DNA of 64,000 nt from Velthaea sp965214335 (GTDB lineage Bacteria; Vulcanimicrobiota; Vulcanimicrobiia; Vulcanimicrobiales; Vulcanimicrobiaceae): assembly GCA_965214335.1 (NCBI GenBank), contig CBDCBO010000014.1, positions 62,001 through 126,000 on the forward strand, in the 5' to 3' direction. Positions 44,205 through 52,712 of the stretch are shown here, piece after piece (position 1 is the first letter of the stretch; the number at the start of each line of letters is the position of its first letter). The notes under the pieces are model-generated. The model was not told the origin of the DNA and searched no databases. It worked only from the letters and a program-made list of their open reading frames with translations. Made by a program: the position numbers and the translations under genes.

Positions 44205-44723
44205 TTGGTCAACGCCATACGATGCGTGATTTTCGCGGCGCTCATGTGCGGCGGCACGTTGTCGGTCTTGGCGGACGTTCCGGTCGCGACCAGCAGCGTC
44301 ACCATCGGCGGCGACGCGCCGCACCCGGGGAACGTTCCGGCGGCCGACATCGCAGCGGCAACACACCTGCACCTTGATGTCGTCGATGAAGACAAGCAGA
44401 ACGCGGCCTACGACGGAGTTCCGCTGTACGTGCTGCTCGAACATGCGGGCATTACGTTCGGCCAAGCGATGCATGGATCGCGGTTGATGGACTACGTCGT
44501 CGTCACGGGCGCCGACGGGTATCATGCCATGTTCGCGCTGGCCGAACTCGACCCGGCATTTCGCGATCGACGGGTCGTGCTGGCCGACCGGCGCAACGGA
44601 ATGCCGCTCGACGCAAAACATGGACCGCTGCAAATTATCGCACCCGATGAACACCGGCATGCCCGCTGGGTCCGCAACGTGACCTCGATCGTGCTCGAAC
44701 ACGCGCCGGCACCGCAACCATAG
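44205..44723 (+). CDS. Secreted molybdopterin-type domain protein
   Basis: 172 residues. Signal peptide (AIRCVIFAALMCGGTLSVLA) then a domain resembling the Moco-binding fold of sulfite-oxidase-like proteins (YDGVPLYVLLEHAGITFGQA, YVVVTGADGYHAMFALAELD, GPLQIIAPDEHRHARWVRNV). It is shorter than true enzymes and may not bind cofactor. TTG start is directly after the binding-protein stop. Such small proteins often sit next to ModE and ModA-like genes, which supports the assignment. Role unknown. Confidence 0.75.
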   Translation: MVNAIRCVIFAALMCGGTLSVLADVPVATSSVTIGGDAPHPGNVPAADIAAATHLHLDVVDEDKQNAAYDGVPLYVLLEHAGITFGQAMHGSRLMDYVVVTGADGYHAMFALAELDPAFRDRRVVLADRRNGMPLDAKHGPLQIIAPDEHRHARWVRNVTSIVLEHAPAPQP

Positions 44724-45189
44724 AGCAGTGAAGCACGGAGAGCGCAGCGCGATCGCGCGACGCGCCCGGCGCCCATGTTCTCCGGGACGCCCGTTAGGCT
44801 ATCCGCTCGGGCCTTTCCGGCGAATCGGCTCTTTTTGCGGCTCGCACACCCGTTGTAGCAAGTCTGTCCCCGTCGATGAAGTTGAGGAGGTCTTCTTCGG
44901 CGTCGACGGCGAGGCGCCGGAATACATCGCCCGGCGCGACGGTCGTGTGCGTCGTTTTCGCCGAGACCGGCGACGGGCGGCTTCTCCGTGATTGCGCTGG
45001 AGCGCTTATCCGACGGGCTTTCAAACCGTTTGAGGGCCGTTTCATCCGCGTAGCCGGCGCTTCTGCAACCTCCGCAAGAGCGGCTAATTCGCGAAGTGTT
45101 CCGCTTGCATTGTCAGCGCTCACAGATCGCCTGACCGTTTGCCCAGGCGTGGTGTATGACGGCGCTTGACGAGGTACCGATCTCAGCGG
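44724..45189. other. Gap without a supported gene
   Basis: About 466 bp. A minus-strand frame at 44794-45123 (with GDVFRRLAVDAEEDLLNFI) is the only protein-like stretch, but it has no recognised family or clear start. Adjacent to transposase remnants. Confidence 0.35.
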
Positions 45190-45510
45190 TTTAGCTACGG
45201 CTGAGATTCGATGAAGCTGGTTGTCGCTGACGGTCTGGAGTGCTTCGAGGCTTTGGAAAGTCTATGAATGCGAGCACGTCGCGCTTCGCCCCATGAAGCA
45301 TCGCTGCAAGCATTGGAAACTTTGCGTGTAGTTGATCGACGACCGCGTCCCAGTCCGCCCCACCTTCGCCCCGCCCTATTCGTTTCGCGGCGCTATCGCA
45401 GCGCATCGTCAACCGTCTTCTCGCGTTCCGCCGACCTCGCCACGCTTGCCGCATGGTTCGCAGCCGCAGACGTCGTAGCGGCACACCGGTACGTCGCGCA
45501 ACACACAATG
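45190..45510 (-). pseudogene. IS256-family transposase remnant
   Basis: The minus strand encodes DWDAVVDQLHAKFPMLAAM-LHGAKRDVLAFIDFP (about 45254-45355), the C-terminal part of IS256-type transposases just before the final catalytic region. The next block (expected HWxxIxSxNPLERLN) appears only in another frame as TVSDNQLHRIS, so there is at least one frameshift. Upstream sequence is degenerate. No inverted repeats were found. A dead element. Confidence 0.6.
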
Positions 45511-45705
45511 TTGAAGGTGCTTACCGGCTTCGACGACTCGGTGGCCTTCTAATAAACATCCCTTTTGAACGAGCGGTCTGCCGGCCGCAGTCCCTGAAAC
45601 CTGCGAGGTCAACGCTGCAGATATCCGGCTTCCGGCCTCATCAAGGGAGCCTCGGCTAGGCGCGCTCCTCAGTAAGGGGGGAATGAATCGAAGTATTATC
45701 AAACT

Positions 45706-45724
45706 GGTGACCTGGTAACTTACC
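45706..45724. promoter_or_regulatory. GntR-type operator candidate upstream of its own gene
   Basis: GGTGACC (45706-45712) followed by the palindrome GGTAACTTACC (45714-45724), 18 bp before the regulator ATG. The same 7-mer, inverted, lies in the promoter of the NTF2-like gene at 46764-46770. Likely autoregulation. Confidence 0.4.
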
Positions 45725-45741
45725 CAACCGAGGGTTTGTCT

Positions 45742-46530
45742 ATGGGACGTTCCCCAATCGATCGCGCGAATTGGTCATCGTCATCGGTTCGCAATCGCGA
45801 ACGTGCTGCTGATGCAATCGTCGCCGATCTGCGGACCAGGATTGTGACTGGGAAACTTGTCCAAGGCACTCGCCTGCCCCCTGAGCGCGATCTCGCCGAA
45901 GTGTACGGCGTGAGCGGACCGACGGTTCGCGAAGCGCTCCAAGGTTTGAGCGCGATTGGTCTGCTCGATGTACGTCACGGTAGTGGGACGTATGTTTCGG
46001 TACATGGAGACACGATCTTGGCGCGGTCGCTGGGAACCGTGATGCAACTGGGCAAGATAGGTCAAGAAGAAACGATGGGGCTCCTCACGGTTTTGTACGA
46101 CTATGCGGCACGGCTGTCTGCGAATCGTGTCACGGGAGCAGATATCAGCGCACTTGAAAAGCCTATCGCCGAACTTCAAGTTGCAAATGACACGGAGTCG
46201 CTCGTGAAGGCCGTACGGGCATTTAACGAAGCGCTCTGCGCCTGCGCGCACGATCCACTCCTATTTGTCATCAGCCGCTTTCTTTTAAACCTCCAATTGG
46301 AGATTTCTCTCGATTTATCGGGCGGTTCATTTCGTAGTTGGAAGCGAACCGCGTCGACGTTGCATCCATTTCGGCTCGCTATCGTTGACGCGATGCGCCG
46401 GCGCGATAGCGACGCCCTCTTAGCATCGGTTGCGCTGTATCAAGGGTGTGCGCTCGATCTCATGAAGCCCGGGAGTGTGAGTCCCGAGCAATTTGAACGC
46501 GCGCTACAAAAGATCGCCGAATTGGCGTAA
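45742..46530 (+). CDS. GntR-family (FadR/FCD) regulator
   Basis: About 262 residues. Winged HTH: ADAIVADLRTRIVTGKLVQG, LPPERDLAEVYGVSGPTVRE, LLDVRHGSGTYVS; then an all-helical effector domain of ~170 residues of FCD type with AVRAFNEALCACAHDPLL. ATG 45742 is preferred over TTG 45736. GGTGACC elements occur before this gene and before the downstream NTF2-like gene, so it probably controls both. It is less GC-rich in style than its neighbours. Ligand unknown. Confidence 0.88.
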   Translation: MGRSPIDRANWSSSSVRNRERAADAIVADLRTRIVTGKLVQGTRLPPERDLAEVYGVSGPTVREALQGLSAIGLLDVRHGSGTYVSVHGDTILARSLGTVMQLGKIGQEETMGLLTVLYDYAARLSANRVTGADISALEKPIAELQVANDTESLVKAVRAFNEALCACAHDPLLFVISRFLLNLQLEISLDLSGGSFRSWKRTASTLHPFRLAIVDAMRRRDSDALLASVALYQGCALDLMKPGSVSPEQFERALQKIAELA

Positions 46531-46729
46531 GCCCTGTCGCATCGCGCGGTGCCAAGCGCATAACTCCTCGGGTGGCGCGCAGGACGGCAAAACACGAGCA
46601 CTTATCGGACCAGCACTCCATTTCATTAAATTCGCGCGCGCCGGCGTTTTAGAAATGAAGCACGTCGCTGGTCCGTGCATTTGACCAGTGTGCCAGATTT
46701 GGCAAACGACAAAATCACCGTATTCGCAC
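46531..46729. other. Gap with a long-arm inverted repeat
   Basis: GGACCAGC (46607-46614) and GCTGGTCC (46667-46674) form perfect 8-bp arms, extended imperfectly by ATTTCATT/AAATGAA. No gene seen. May be a terminator for the GntR gene or an old insertion end. Confidence 0.4.
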
Positions 46730-46770
46730 TTGCAAAACGCTCGCGGCACTGCTATAGTCACTTGGTCACC
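46730..46770 (+). promoter_or_regulatory. Sigma-70-type promoter with overlapping GntR-like site
   Basis: TTGCAA (46730-46735), 17-base spacer, TATAGT (46753-46758), then GGTCACC (46764-46770) at the expected transcription start. A repressor at the last site would block initiation. It drives the NTF2-like gene at 46856. Confidence 0.55.
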
Positions 46771-46855
46771 TTAACACTAGGTAGATGTCTCGGCGGACGC
46801 CGACCGCGTACGGCCGTTTCGATTCTCATCGTGAAACTTTTAAGAGGAGTTTTGA

Positions 46856-47365
46856 ATGTTCAGCATGTCCCGCGTTAGCGCATTTCTATCAGCGACCGTC
46901 TTTTTCGCCGGAACAGCCTCCGCTGCTGTAAACGCGGCGCAAAGTTTTCGAGTGGCTCCGCCTATCGCCAGTGTCGTCCAGGGCTATAGCAATCCGACAA
47001 GAAATCTCGAGTTAGTCGAAAGCCTGTACGCTATTGCCTTTAATCAGCACAACCTCGGGTATGTGAACGAGATTATGCGCCCTGATCTCATCCAGCATAA
47101 TCCTGACGTTGCAACCGGTCGTCAAGCGTTCATCAGCTTTTTCGCGTTGCTCTTCAAGCAGTATCCACAATTCGCGACGCAGATCACGCAAGCCGGGGCA
47201 GACGGCGATCGCGTTTGGGTGCAATCGCATCAACGAAATTCTCCATCTGTGCTCGGCCTTGACATAATTGATATCTATCGCATTCAAGATGGCAAGATCG
47301 CGGAACACTGGGATTCCATCGAACCAGTCGTTAATTCAACCCTTAACGGGAATACGCAGTTCTGA
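46856..47365 (+). CDS. Secreted NTF2-like (SnoaL-type) protein
   Basis: 169 residues. Signal peptide (VSAFLSATVFFAGTASAAV), then an NTF2/SnoaL fold: NLELVESLYAIAFNQHNLGY, YVNEIMRPDLIQHNPDVATG, ITQAGADGDRVWVQSHQR, IIDIYRIQDGKIAEHWDSIE. Such proteins act as small-ligand isomerases, cyclases or binders. AGAGGAG lies 6 bases before ATG 46856. Probably regulated by the neighbouring GntR protein. Confidence 0.87.
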   Translation: MFSMSRVSAFLSATVFFAGTASAAVNAAQSFRVAPPIASVVQGYSNPTRNLELVESLYAIAFNQHNLGYVNEIMRPDLIQHNPDVATGRQAFISFFALLFKQYPQFATQITQAGADGDRVWVQSHQRNSPSVLGLDIIDIYRIQDGKIAEHWDSIEPVVNSTLNGNTQF

Positions 47366-47399
47366 CATCGTGATTTCAAAGCTGCGTCGCGGCTCGCAT

Positions 47400-47640
47400 T
47401 TTCCGACGTTTATCGAGCCACGTCGTACTGCCGAGAAAGCGTTGCGGCGGTCGTACTGGAAGCGCACCCCACTGGCGCGGTCGCAGCTGACATCGACATC
47501 GACAGGAATGTCATTGGGATCGAGATTCTTGCTGTCGACGATCCGGGCTTGCTTGTGCTGGCCGCACAGTACGCAGCTGCACGCGGACTCGCGTTGCCTC
47601 GGGATCTTGCCGGTATGTTTGCAGCGTTAAGATCACCGGC
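47400..47640 (+). pseudogene. DUF2283-like remnant
   Basis: In the same frame as the NTF2 gene, after its stop: AVAADIDIDRNVIGIEILAV matches the core of DUF2283 proteins. No ATG, GTG or TTG start precedes this block in frame. A TTG at 47549 comes too late. So the gene lost its 5' end or start. Confidence 0.4.
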
Positions 47641-47814
47641 TACACGGCCCGTCGGCAGTGTGGCAGCGCGGATGAATCTGCCGCAGCACACAACCGGCTT
47701 TCAGGTGGACACCAAAGCGGACTGGGTCAGCCGACTTTGGCGAGCGGGCTGCGCTCGTGATAGAATCCCGAGAGCGGTCAGGGGCCGCAAAACAAAAAGG
47801 CTAGGAGGCATTTT

Positions 47815-48018
47815 ATGGAAATTAGCGCGCGCAACCAGATTCGCGGTAAGATCACGAGCGTTAAACTTGGCTCGGTCATGGCCGAAATCGGCGTCGAGAT
47901 TGAACCCGGTGCGCTAGCTGCGGCCATTACGCGCAGCTCAGCCGAACACTTGGATTTAAAGGCCGGCGATTCGGTCACGGTTATCATCAAAGCGACTGAA
48001 GTGATGATCGGCAAATAG
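47815..48018 (+). CDS. Molybdenum-pterin/oxoanion-binding protein (Mop/TOBE)
   Basis: 67 residues, one Mop domain: ISARNQIRGKITSVKLGSVM, AEIGVEIEPGALAAAITRSS, LKAGDSVTVIIKATEVMIGK. It would form an oligomer that stores molybdate or tungstate in the cytoplasm. AGGAGG precedes ATG 47815. It lies 3.1 kb after the ModE-like/WtpA-like operon, with the GntR/NTF2 pair and remnants between them, so one molybdenum locus may have been split by insertions. Confidence 0.92.
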   Translation: MEISARNQIRGKITSVKLGSVMAEIGVEIEPGALAAAITRSSAEHLDLKAGDSVTVIIKATEVMIGK

Positions 48019-48134
48019 TCCGCCGGTAGGCGATCGGCCAACGCGATGCCGATGCGATCCGTAGCGCCTCACCGGCAGCCCCCAAACTTGGTGCCGGACA
48101 TCGCGGCCAGCCGAACGTGCGCCTCCGGCTTATG

Positions 48135-50846
48135 TTAGCCGGTGACGCGTAGACCGGCGGCGACGCCGTTTATCGAGAGCCGAATTGCGTCGCGTAAGCG
48201 CGCGTCGCGTCCGTCTTGGCGGCGATACGAGCGCAGCATACGAATTTGCAATAACGAAATGGGATCGACGTACGGATTGCGCAAACTGATACTGCGGGCC
48301 AACACGCGGTCGTCGGCCAAAAGCCGATCCGTTTCGAGGATCGCAAGCACCGCCGCGACGGATCGCTCGTACTCGGCAAATATGCGCGGTACGAAGCGCT
48401 CGCGCAAAGTTGCGTCGGCGACGAGTTCGCGCGCGTAGCGCTCGAAGATCGCCATATCGGCGATCGCAAGCGCGCGTTCGATGCTGCGCACGAGGTTGGC
48501 AAAAAACGGAAACCCGGCCGCCATCTCGCGCATGGTCGCGATCTCACCATTCGCTGCGGCAACCGCGGTGCCGAAGCCGTACCAGCCGGGTAACATGCAG
48601 CGCGATTGGGCCCAGCCGAACGCCCACGGGATCGCGCGCAAATCGTCGATCGAACGGCGCTCGCCGCGCCGGCCGGGCCGCGAACTAATGCCGAGTTCAC
48701 CGATCTCGTCGACCGGGGTGCAGGCCGCGAAAAAACGCAGGAAATCGGTATCGTCGATGAGTTCGAGATAACTCTTCTGCGCGGTCGCGGCCCACGCATC
48801 GAGCCGGCGCGGCCACGCGCCCGATATCGGGATGGGTGTGTGCGCCATGCCGCCCAGAACGGATGTTACGGCCAACTCGAGATTGCGTCGCGCGAGCGCG
48901 GGCATGCCGTAGCGCGCGCGGATGACTTCACCTTGTTCGGTGACTTTGAAGCGACCGGTGCGACACGCCGGCGGCATTGCGGCCACCGCTTCTCGGGCGT
49001 CGGCCGCGCCGCGCCCAACCGAACCGCCTCGGCCATGAAAGAAACGAATGGCGACCGCGCGTTCGCTGCCCACTTGCGCGATCGCGCCTTGAGCCTGATA
49101 GATCGACCATGCAGCTGATAAGATGCCGGCGACTTTCGTGCCGTCGGAATAACCGAGCATAATTTCCCAGACGTCGCCGAGCGCTGCGACGTGGCGGCGA
49201 AACGGCCCGGAGTCGAGTGCTCCGGCACAGATCGCGCTGCCGTTTTCGAGCGCCGAGGTACTTTCCAAGAGCGGCACAATTTGCGCCGCCCCGGCATCGA
49301 AGGCGCCGCACGAACGTGCGAACGCGAACAGCGACAGAATATCGAATGCCGACTCGGTGCCCGCAAGGATGAATGACGTGACGCTGCGCGGACCGCGACG
49401 GGTGCGCAGCGATGCGGCCGCCTCGAACGAGGCGATGACGTCGAGCGTTGGCGCCGAAAACGCCGCGTCGCGCGGTATGAGCGGTCGCCGCGATACCAGT
49501 TCGCGTGCGAACCACGCGGCTCGCTCGGCTTCGCTCCGGCTCGAAAGTGGCGCGACATCCGGTTCACTCGAAGCGACGACTTCGTCGAGCGCATCGACCA
49601 CGCGGTCCCGGTGCTGGCGCCACTCGAGCGAATACAGATGGAAGCCGAAAATTGAAACCGCACGCAGTAAGCGGCGCAGTGGCCGGCCGACGTCGCCTCC
49701 ACTGTGTGCGCGAATGCTGCCTTCGATGACGGTGAGATCGGCGACGAACTCTTCAGGCGCCGCATAGCCCGCCGGGTTGTCGGCCAGCGTGAGCGTCAGG
49801 CGTCGGTGAATGAACGCGAGTTTCCGCCGGTATGGCTCGGCTTCTTGGCGCGGCCCCAGTGTGTAGCGCACGTCGGGAAAGGTGGCCGCGTCGCGTTCGA
49901 CCGACGCTAACAGATCCGCCGAGACATCGCCGCGCGTTACGGTCTGCGAAAACCGCGCTTGCAACGCCGCAACTTCTTGCTGGTAGCGCGCGATCACAAA
50001 TGTGCGCGCTTGTTCGTGCGCGTCGACGATGGCGTCCGGTGCGACATTCGCGTTGCCGTCGCGGTCGGCACCAATCCAACTGCCGAAAGCAAGAAACGTC
50101 GGTACCGGGTGCGCCGAACGCGCTTCAACGCGCTCGAACAACAGCGTTGCCTCGTCGAAGAGTGATTCGCGGAAGCGCGCGATGAGATTGCGCACTTCAT
50201 CGTGAACCGTCGGGGCGCTATTGTAGAGTTCGCTGCTTTGCCACATCAACACGATCTGGGCGCGCAACTCCGCTTCGATTGCCTGCGCTTCTTCCGGAGT
50301 TTGGCGTTTCTCATCAAGTTCGCGCAATAAACGCGCGATCGCGGCGATTTTTTCACTCGTCGTCCGCCGCAGCACTTCGGTCGGATGCGCCGTGAATACA
50401 AGGGTGAGTTCCAACTGCTCGAGTTCGCTTAGACCGATCGGGCCGAGCATCTCGATCGATCCGCGCAGCGACTCTTCGCCTCGCAACGCCCGTTCGCGGC
50501 GCCGAAATTCGCGGTGTTGTTGCTCGGCCAAATTGACCATACGAAAGTACAGACCGAACGCCCGGATAACGTCGATCGCATCGTCGGTTTCCAGGGCATC
50601 GAGAACAGCGTCGACTTCGGCGTCGAGTTGGGGACGGTGTTCGCCGCGGCGCTGCCGGGTAAGGTGGCGCAGCCGTTCGACGTGCTCGTAGGTTCGCGGT
50701 CGCGCGTGCGTGCGCAAAACATCGCCGACAAGCCGGCCCAAGTAGGTCACGCGGGCCCGCAGCGGCGCGGTGGTATCGCGTTCGCCGTCGCCGGCTGCGA
50801 CATTGGCGCCGGAGGCGACGTCGGCGCCGTTCGGAACTAAAACCAT
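48135..50846 (-). CDS. ppc: Phosphoenolpyruvate carboxylase
   Basis: 903 residues, full-length PEPC. Makes oxaloacetate from PEP and bicarbonate to refill the TCA cycle. Seen: VFTAHPTEVLRRT (catalytic His), FGSWIGADRDGNANV, LGYSDGTKVAGILSAAW, FFHGRGGSVGRG (glycine-rich loop) and FGWAQSRCMLPGWYG. The C-terminus ends NGVAAGLRVTG, the typical '-NTG'-like end. Its start overlaps the ICMT-like gene stop by 10 bp. Confidence 0.97.
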   Translation of the reverse strand: MVLVPNGADVASGANVAAGDGERDTTAPLRARVTYLGRLVGDVLRTHARPRTYEHVERLRHLTRQRRGEHRPQLDAEVDAVLDALETDDAIDVIRAFGLYFRMVNLAEQQHREFRRRERALRGEESLRGSIEMLGPIGLSELEQLELTLVFTAHPTEVLRRTTSEKIAAIARLLRELDEKRQTPEEAQAIEAELRAQIVLMWQSSELYNSAPTVHDEVRNLIARFRESLFDEATLLFERVEARSAHPVPTFLAFGSWIGADRDGNANVAPDAIVDAHEQARTFVIARYQQEVAALQARFSQTVTRGDVSADLLASVERDAATFPDVRYTLGPRQEAEPYRRKLAFIHRRLTLTLADNPAGYAAPEEFVADLTVIEGSIRAHSGGDVGRPLRRLLRAVSIFGFHLYSLEWRQHRDRVVDALDEVVASSEPDVAPLSSRSEAERAAWFARELVSRRPLIPRDAAFSAPTLDVIASFEAAASLRTRRGPRSVTSFILAGTESAFDILSLFAFARSCGAFDAGAAQIVPLLESTSALENGSAICAGALDSGPFRRHVAALGDVWEIMLGYSDGTKVAGILSAAWSIYQAQGAIAQVGSERAVAIRFFHGRGGSVGRGAADAREAVAAMPPACRTGRFKVTEQGEVIRARYGMPALARRNLELAVTSVLGGMAHTPIPISGAWPRRLDAWAATAQKSYLELIDDTDFLRFFAACTPVDEIGELGISSRPGRRGERRSIDDLRAIPWAFGWAQSRCMLPGWYGFGTAVAAANGEIATMREMAAGFPFFANLVRSIERALAIADMAIFERYARELVADATLRERFVPRIFAEYERSVAAVLAILETDRLLADDRVLARSISLRNPYVDPISLLQIRMLRSYRRQDGRDARLRDAIRLSINGVAAGLRVTG

Positions 50847-51304
50847 CGCGGAACCGCCGCGCGATACGTCCGGTACGCATCGCCGAAGCGGCGCTCGAGA
50901 TAGCGTTCTTCGGGACTAACGACGAGCCGGTCGAGCAGCGCGAGCACGATCGGCAACAGGACAAACGCCGGCAACGAGCGAGCGTAGATCGCAACGCCGA
51001 TATACATTGATGTCGCGGCCACGTAGGCCGGATTACGGCTGAGCCGAAAGACGCCGCCAGTCGCCAGCGCCGTCGATGGTTTATACGGATCGAGGTTCGT
51101 ACCGACGCCTTTGAGCGCCCCGATCGCCGCTACACCGATACCGATGCCGGCGAACACCGATGCGGCACCGAGCATGCGGGTATAACGGGTGGTTTTCTGC
51201 ACGTCCCACGGCCGGCTTCCGATCGCGAGTCCGAGTATGAGGCCGCCGCCGAAAAGCAGCGGCGGCGGCACGGCAACGCCGGCGATGTCAGACGGCTCAT
51301 CCAT
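50837..51304 (-). CDS. Isoprenylcysteine carboxyl methyltransferase-like membrane protein
   Basis: 155 residues with about four helices and the ICMT/PEMT-type C-terminal pattern: GGVFRLSRNPAYVAATSMYI, then VSPEERYLERRFGDAYRTYR near the end. Family members methylate small substrates at the membrane with SAM. Start ATG 51304; the stop overlaps the ppc start, so co-expression is likely. The substrate is unknown. Confidence 0.88.
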   Translation of the reverse strand: MDEPSDIAGVAVPPPLLFGGGLILGLAIGSRPWDVQKTTRYTRMLGAASVFAGIGIGVAAIGALKGVGTNLDPYKPSTALATGGVFRLSRNPAYVAATSMYIGVAIYARSLPAFVLLPIVLALLDRLVVSPEERYLERRFGDAYRTYRAAVPRWF

Positions 51305-51348
51305 TATCGCGCGGCTTCGGCTTTTTGCCGCGATCCTCCGTTGGCACT

Positions 51349-52659
51349 TTAGCCCAAATCTTCGCGCCGAATGCGCGCGTACTCCGGCCGCACACTCGGC
51401 AACTGGATCAGCCGCGCGATTGCGGCATCGAAATTACGCTCGTGCGTACGGTGGGTGAGAATGACGATGTCGGTCTCATTATCGCTATCGCCGGCGCCCT
51501 GCTGCAGCATGGCATCGACGGAAATACCCGAATCGGCCAGCGTCCGCGCAATATCGGCAAGCACACCCACCTGATCTTTGACCCGAACGCGTAAATAATA
51601 CGACGTTTCAACATCGGCCATCGGCAAGATACCGACATCGCTGAGTGCGTCGGCTTGAAACGCGAGAAACGGCACCCGTTCTTCGGGCTCCGCTTGCATC
51701 AATCGCGTCACTTCGATAATGTCCGCGATGACGGCCGACGCGGTCGGTTCGGCACCCGCGCCGGCACCGTAATACATGGTGACGCCGGCAGCATCGCTCT
51801 TCACCAAGATCGCGTTCATCGCCCCGTCGACGCTCGCGATGATGCGCCCCGCCGGAATCAACGTCGGATGAACGCGTAACTCGATTCCGGCCGGCGCTCG
51901 GCGCGTAATGCCCAAGAGCTTAATCCGGTAGCCGAGTTCTTCGGCATAGCGGATGTCCTTAGCAGTAAGTTTTGAGATGCCTTCGATGTATGCGTGTTCG
52001 AATTGCACGGGAATACCAAAGCCGATCGCGCTCAAGAGCGTCAGCTTGTGCGCCGCATCAACGCCTTCGATATCGAAGGTGGGATCGGCCTCGGCATAGC
52101 CCAAGCGCTGTGCGGCCTCGAGCGCGTCGGCAAACGGTAATTTCTTCGCCCGCATCTCGGACAAGATATAATTACTCGTGCCGTTGATGATGCCGGCGAT
52201 CCACTCGATCCGATTGGCGGCCAGGCCTTCGCGCAGCGCCTTGATAATCGGGATGCAACCCGACACGGCCGCCTCGAAGGCGATCATGACGCCACGCTCG
52301 CTCGCCGCAAGCAAAATGTCATTTCCGGCCGTCGCCAGCAGCGCTTTGTTCGCCGTAACGACGTGTTTACCGTGCGCGATCGCCGCGAGAATGGCGTCTT
52401 TGGCGACCGTTGTTCCGCCGATGACTTCCACGATGATGTCGACATCGCCGGCGGATACCGCCGCGACGGCATCGGCCACCACCGGAATATCGGGTCCGAC
52501 AATAGCCCGCGCGCGTTCCAAATCGCGAGCGGCGACCCAAGCGACCTCAATATGCCGGCCGGCGCGGCGGGTGATCTCCTCGCGATTGCGCGCCAGCACG
52601 TGGAACGTACCACCGCCGACGGTACCGATGCCCAAAAGTCCCACACGAACCGGTTTCAT
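51349..52659 (-). CDS. hom: Homoserine dehydrogenase
   Basis: 436 residues. Converts aspartate semialdehyde to homoserine for Met, Thr and Ile. Seen: NAD(P) motif VGLLGIGTVGGGTFHVLA, VTANKALLA, GIINGTSNYILSEM, LGYAEADPTFDIEGVDAAHK, and a C-terminal ACT domain (LRVRVKDQVGVLADIARTLA) for feedback control. The frame continues to 52932, but the Rossmann start fixes ATG 52659. Last gene after the two transglutaminase-like genes, with a 53-bp gap. Confidence 0.96.
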   Translation of the reverse strand: MKPVRVGLLGIGTVGGGTFHVLARNREEITRRAGRHIEVAWVAARDLERARAIVGPDIPVVADAVAAVSAGDVDIIVEVIGGTTVAKDAILAAIAHGKHVVTANKALLATAGNDILLAASERGVMIAFEAAVSGCIPIIKALREGLAANRIEWIAGIINGTSNYILSEMRAKKLPFADALEAAQRLGYAEADPTFDIEGVDAAHKLTLLSAIGFGIPVQFEHAYIEGISKLTAKDIRYAEELGYRIKLLGITRRAPAGIELRVHPTLIPAGRIIASVDGAMNAILVKSDAAGVTMYYGAGAGAEPTASAVIADIIEVTRLMQAEPEERVPFLAFQADALSDVGILPMADVETSYYLRVRVKDQVGVLADIARTLADSGISVDAMLQQGAGDSDNETDIVILTHRTHERNFDAAIARLIQLPSVRPEYARIRREDLG

Positions 52660-52712
52660 TCCGTGCGGATTACGGCGCGCCGGCACCGTACTCCGGCTCG
52701 TTCGGGCAGCGT

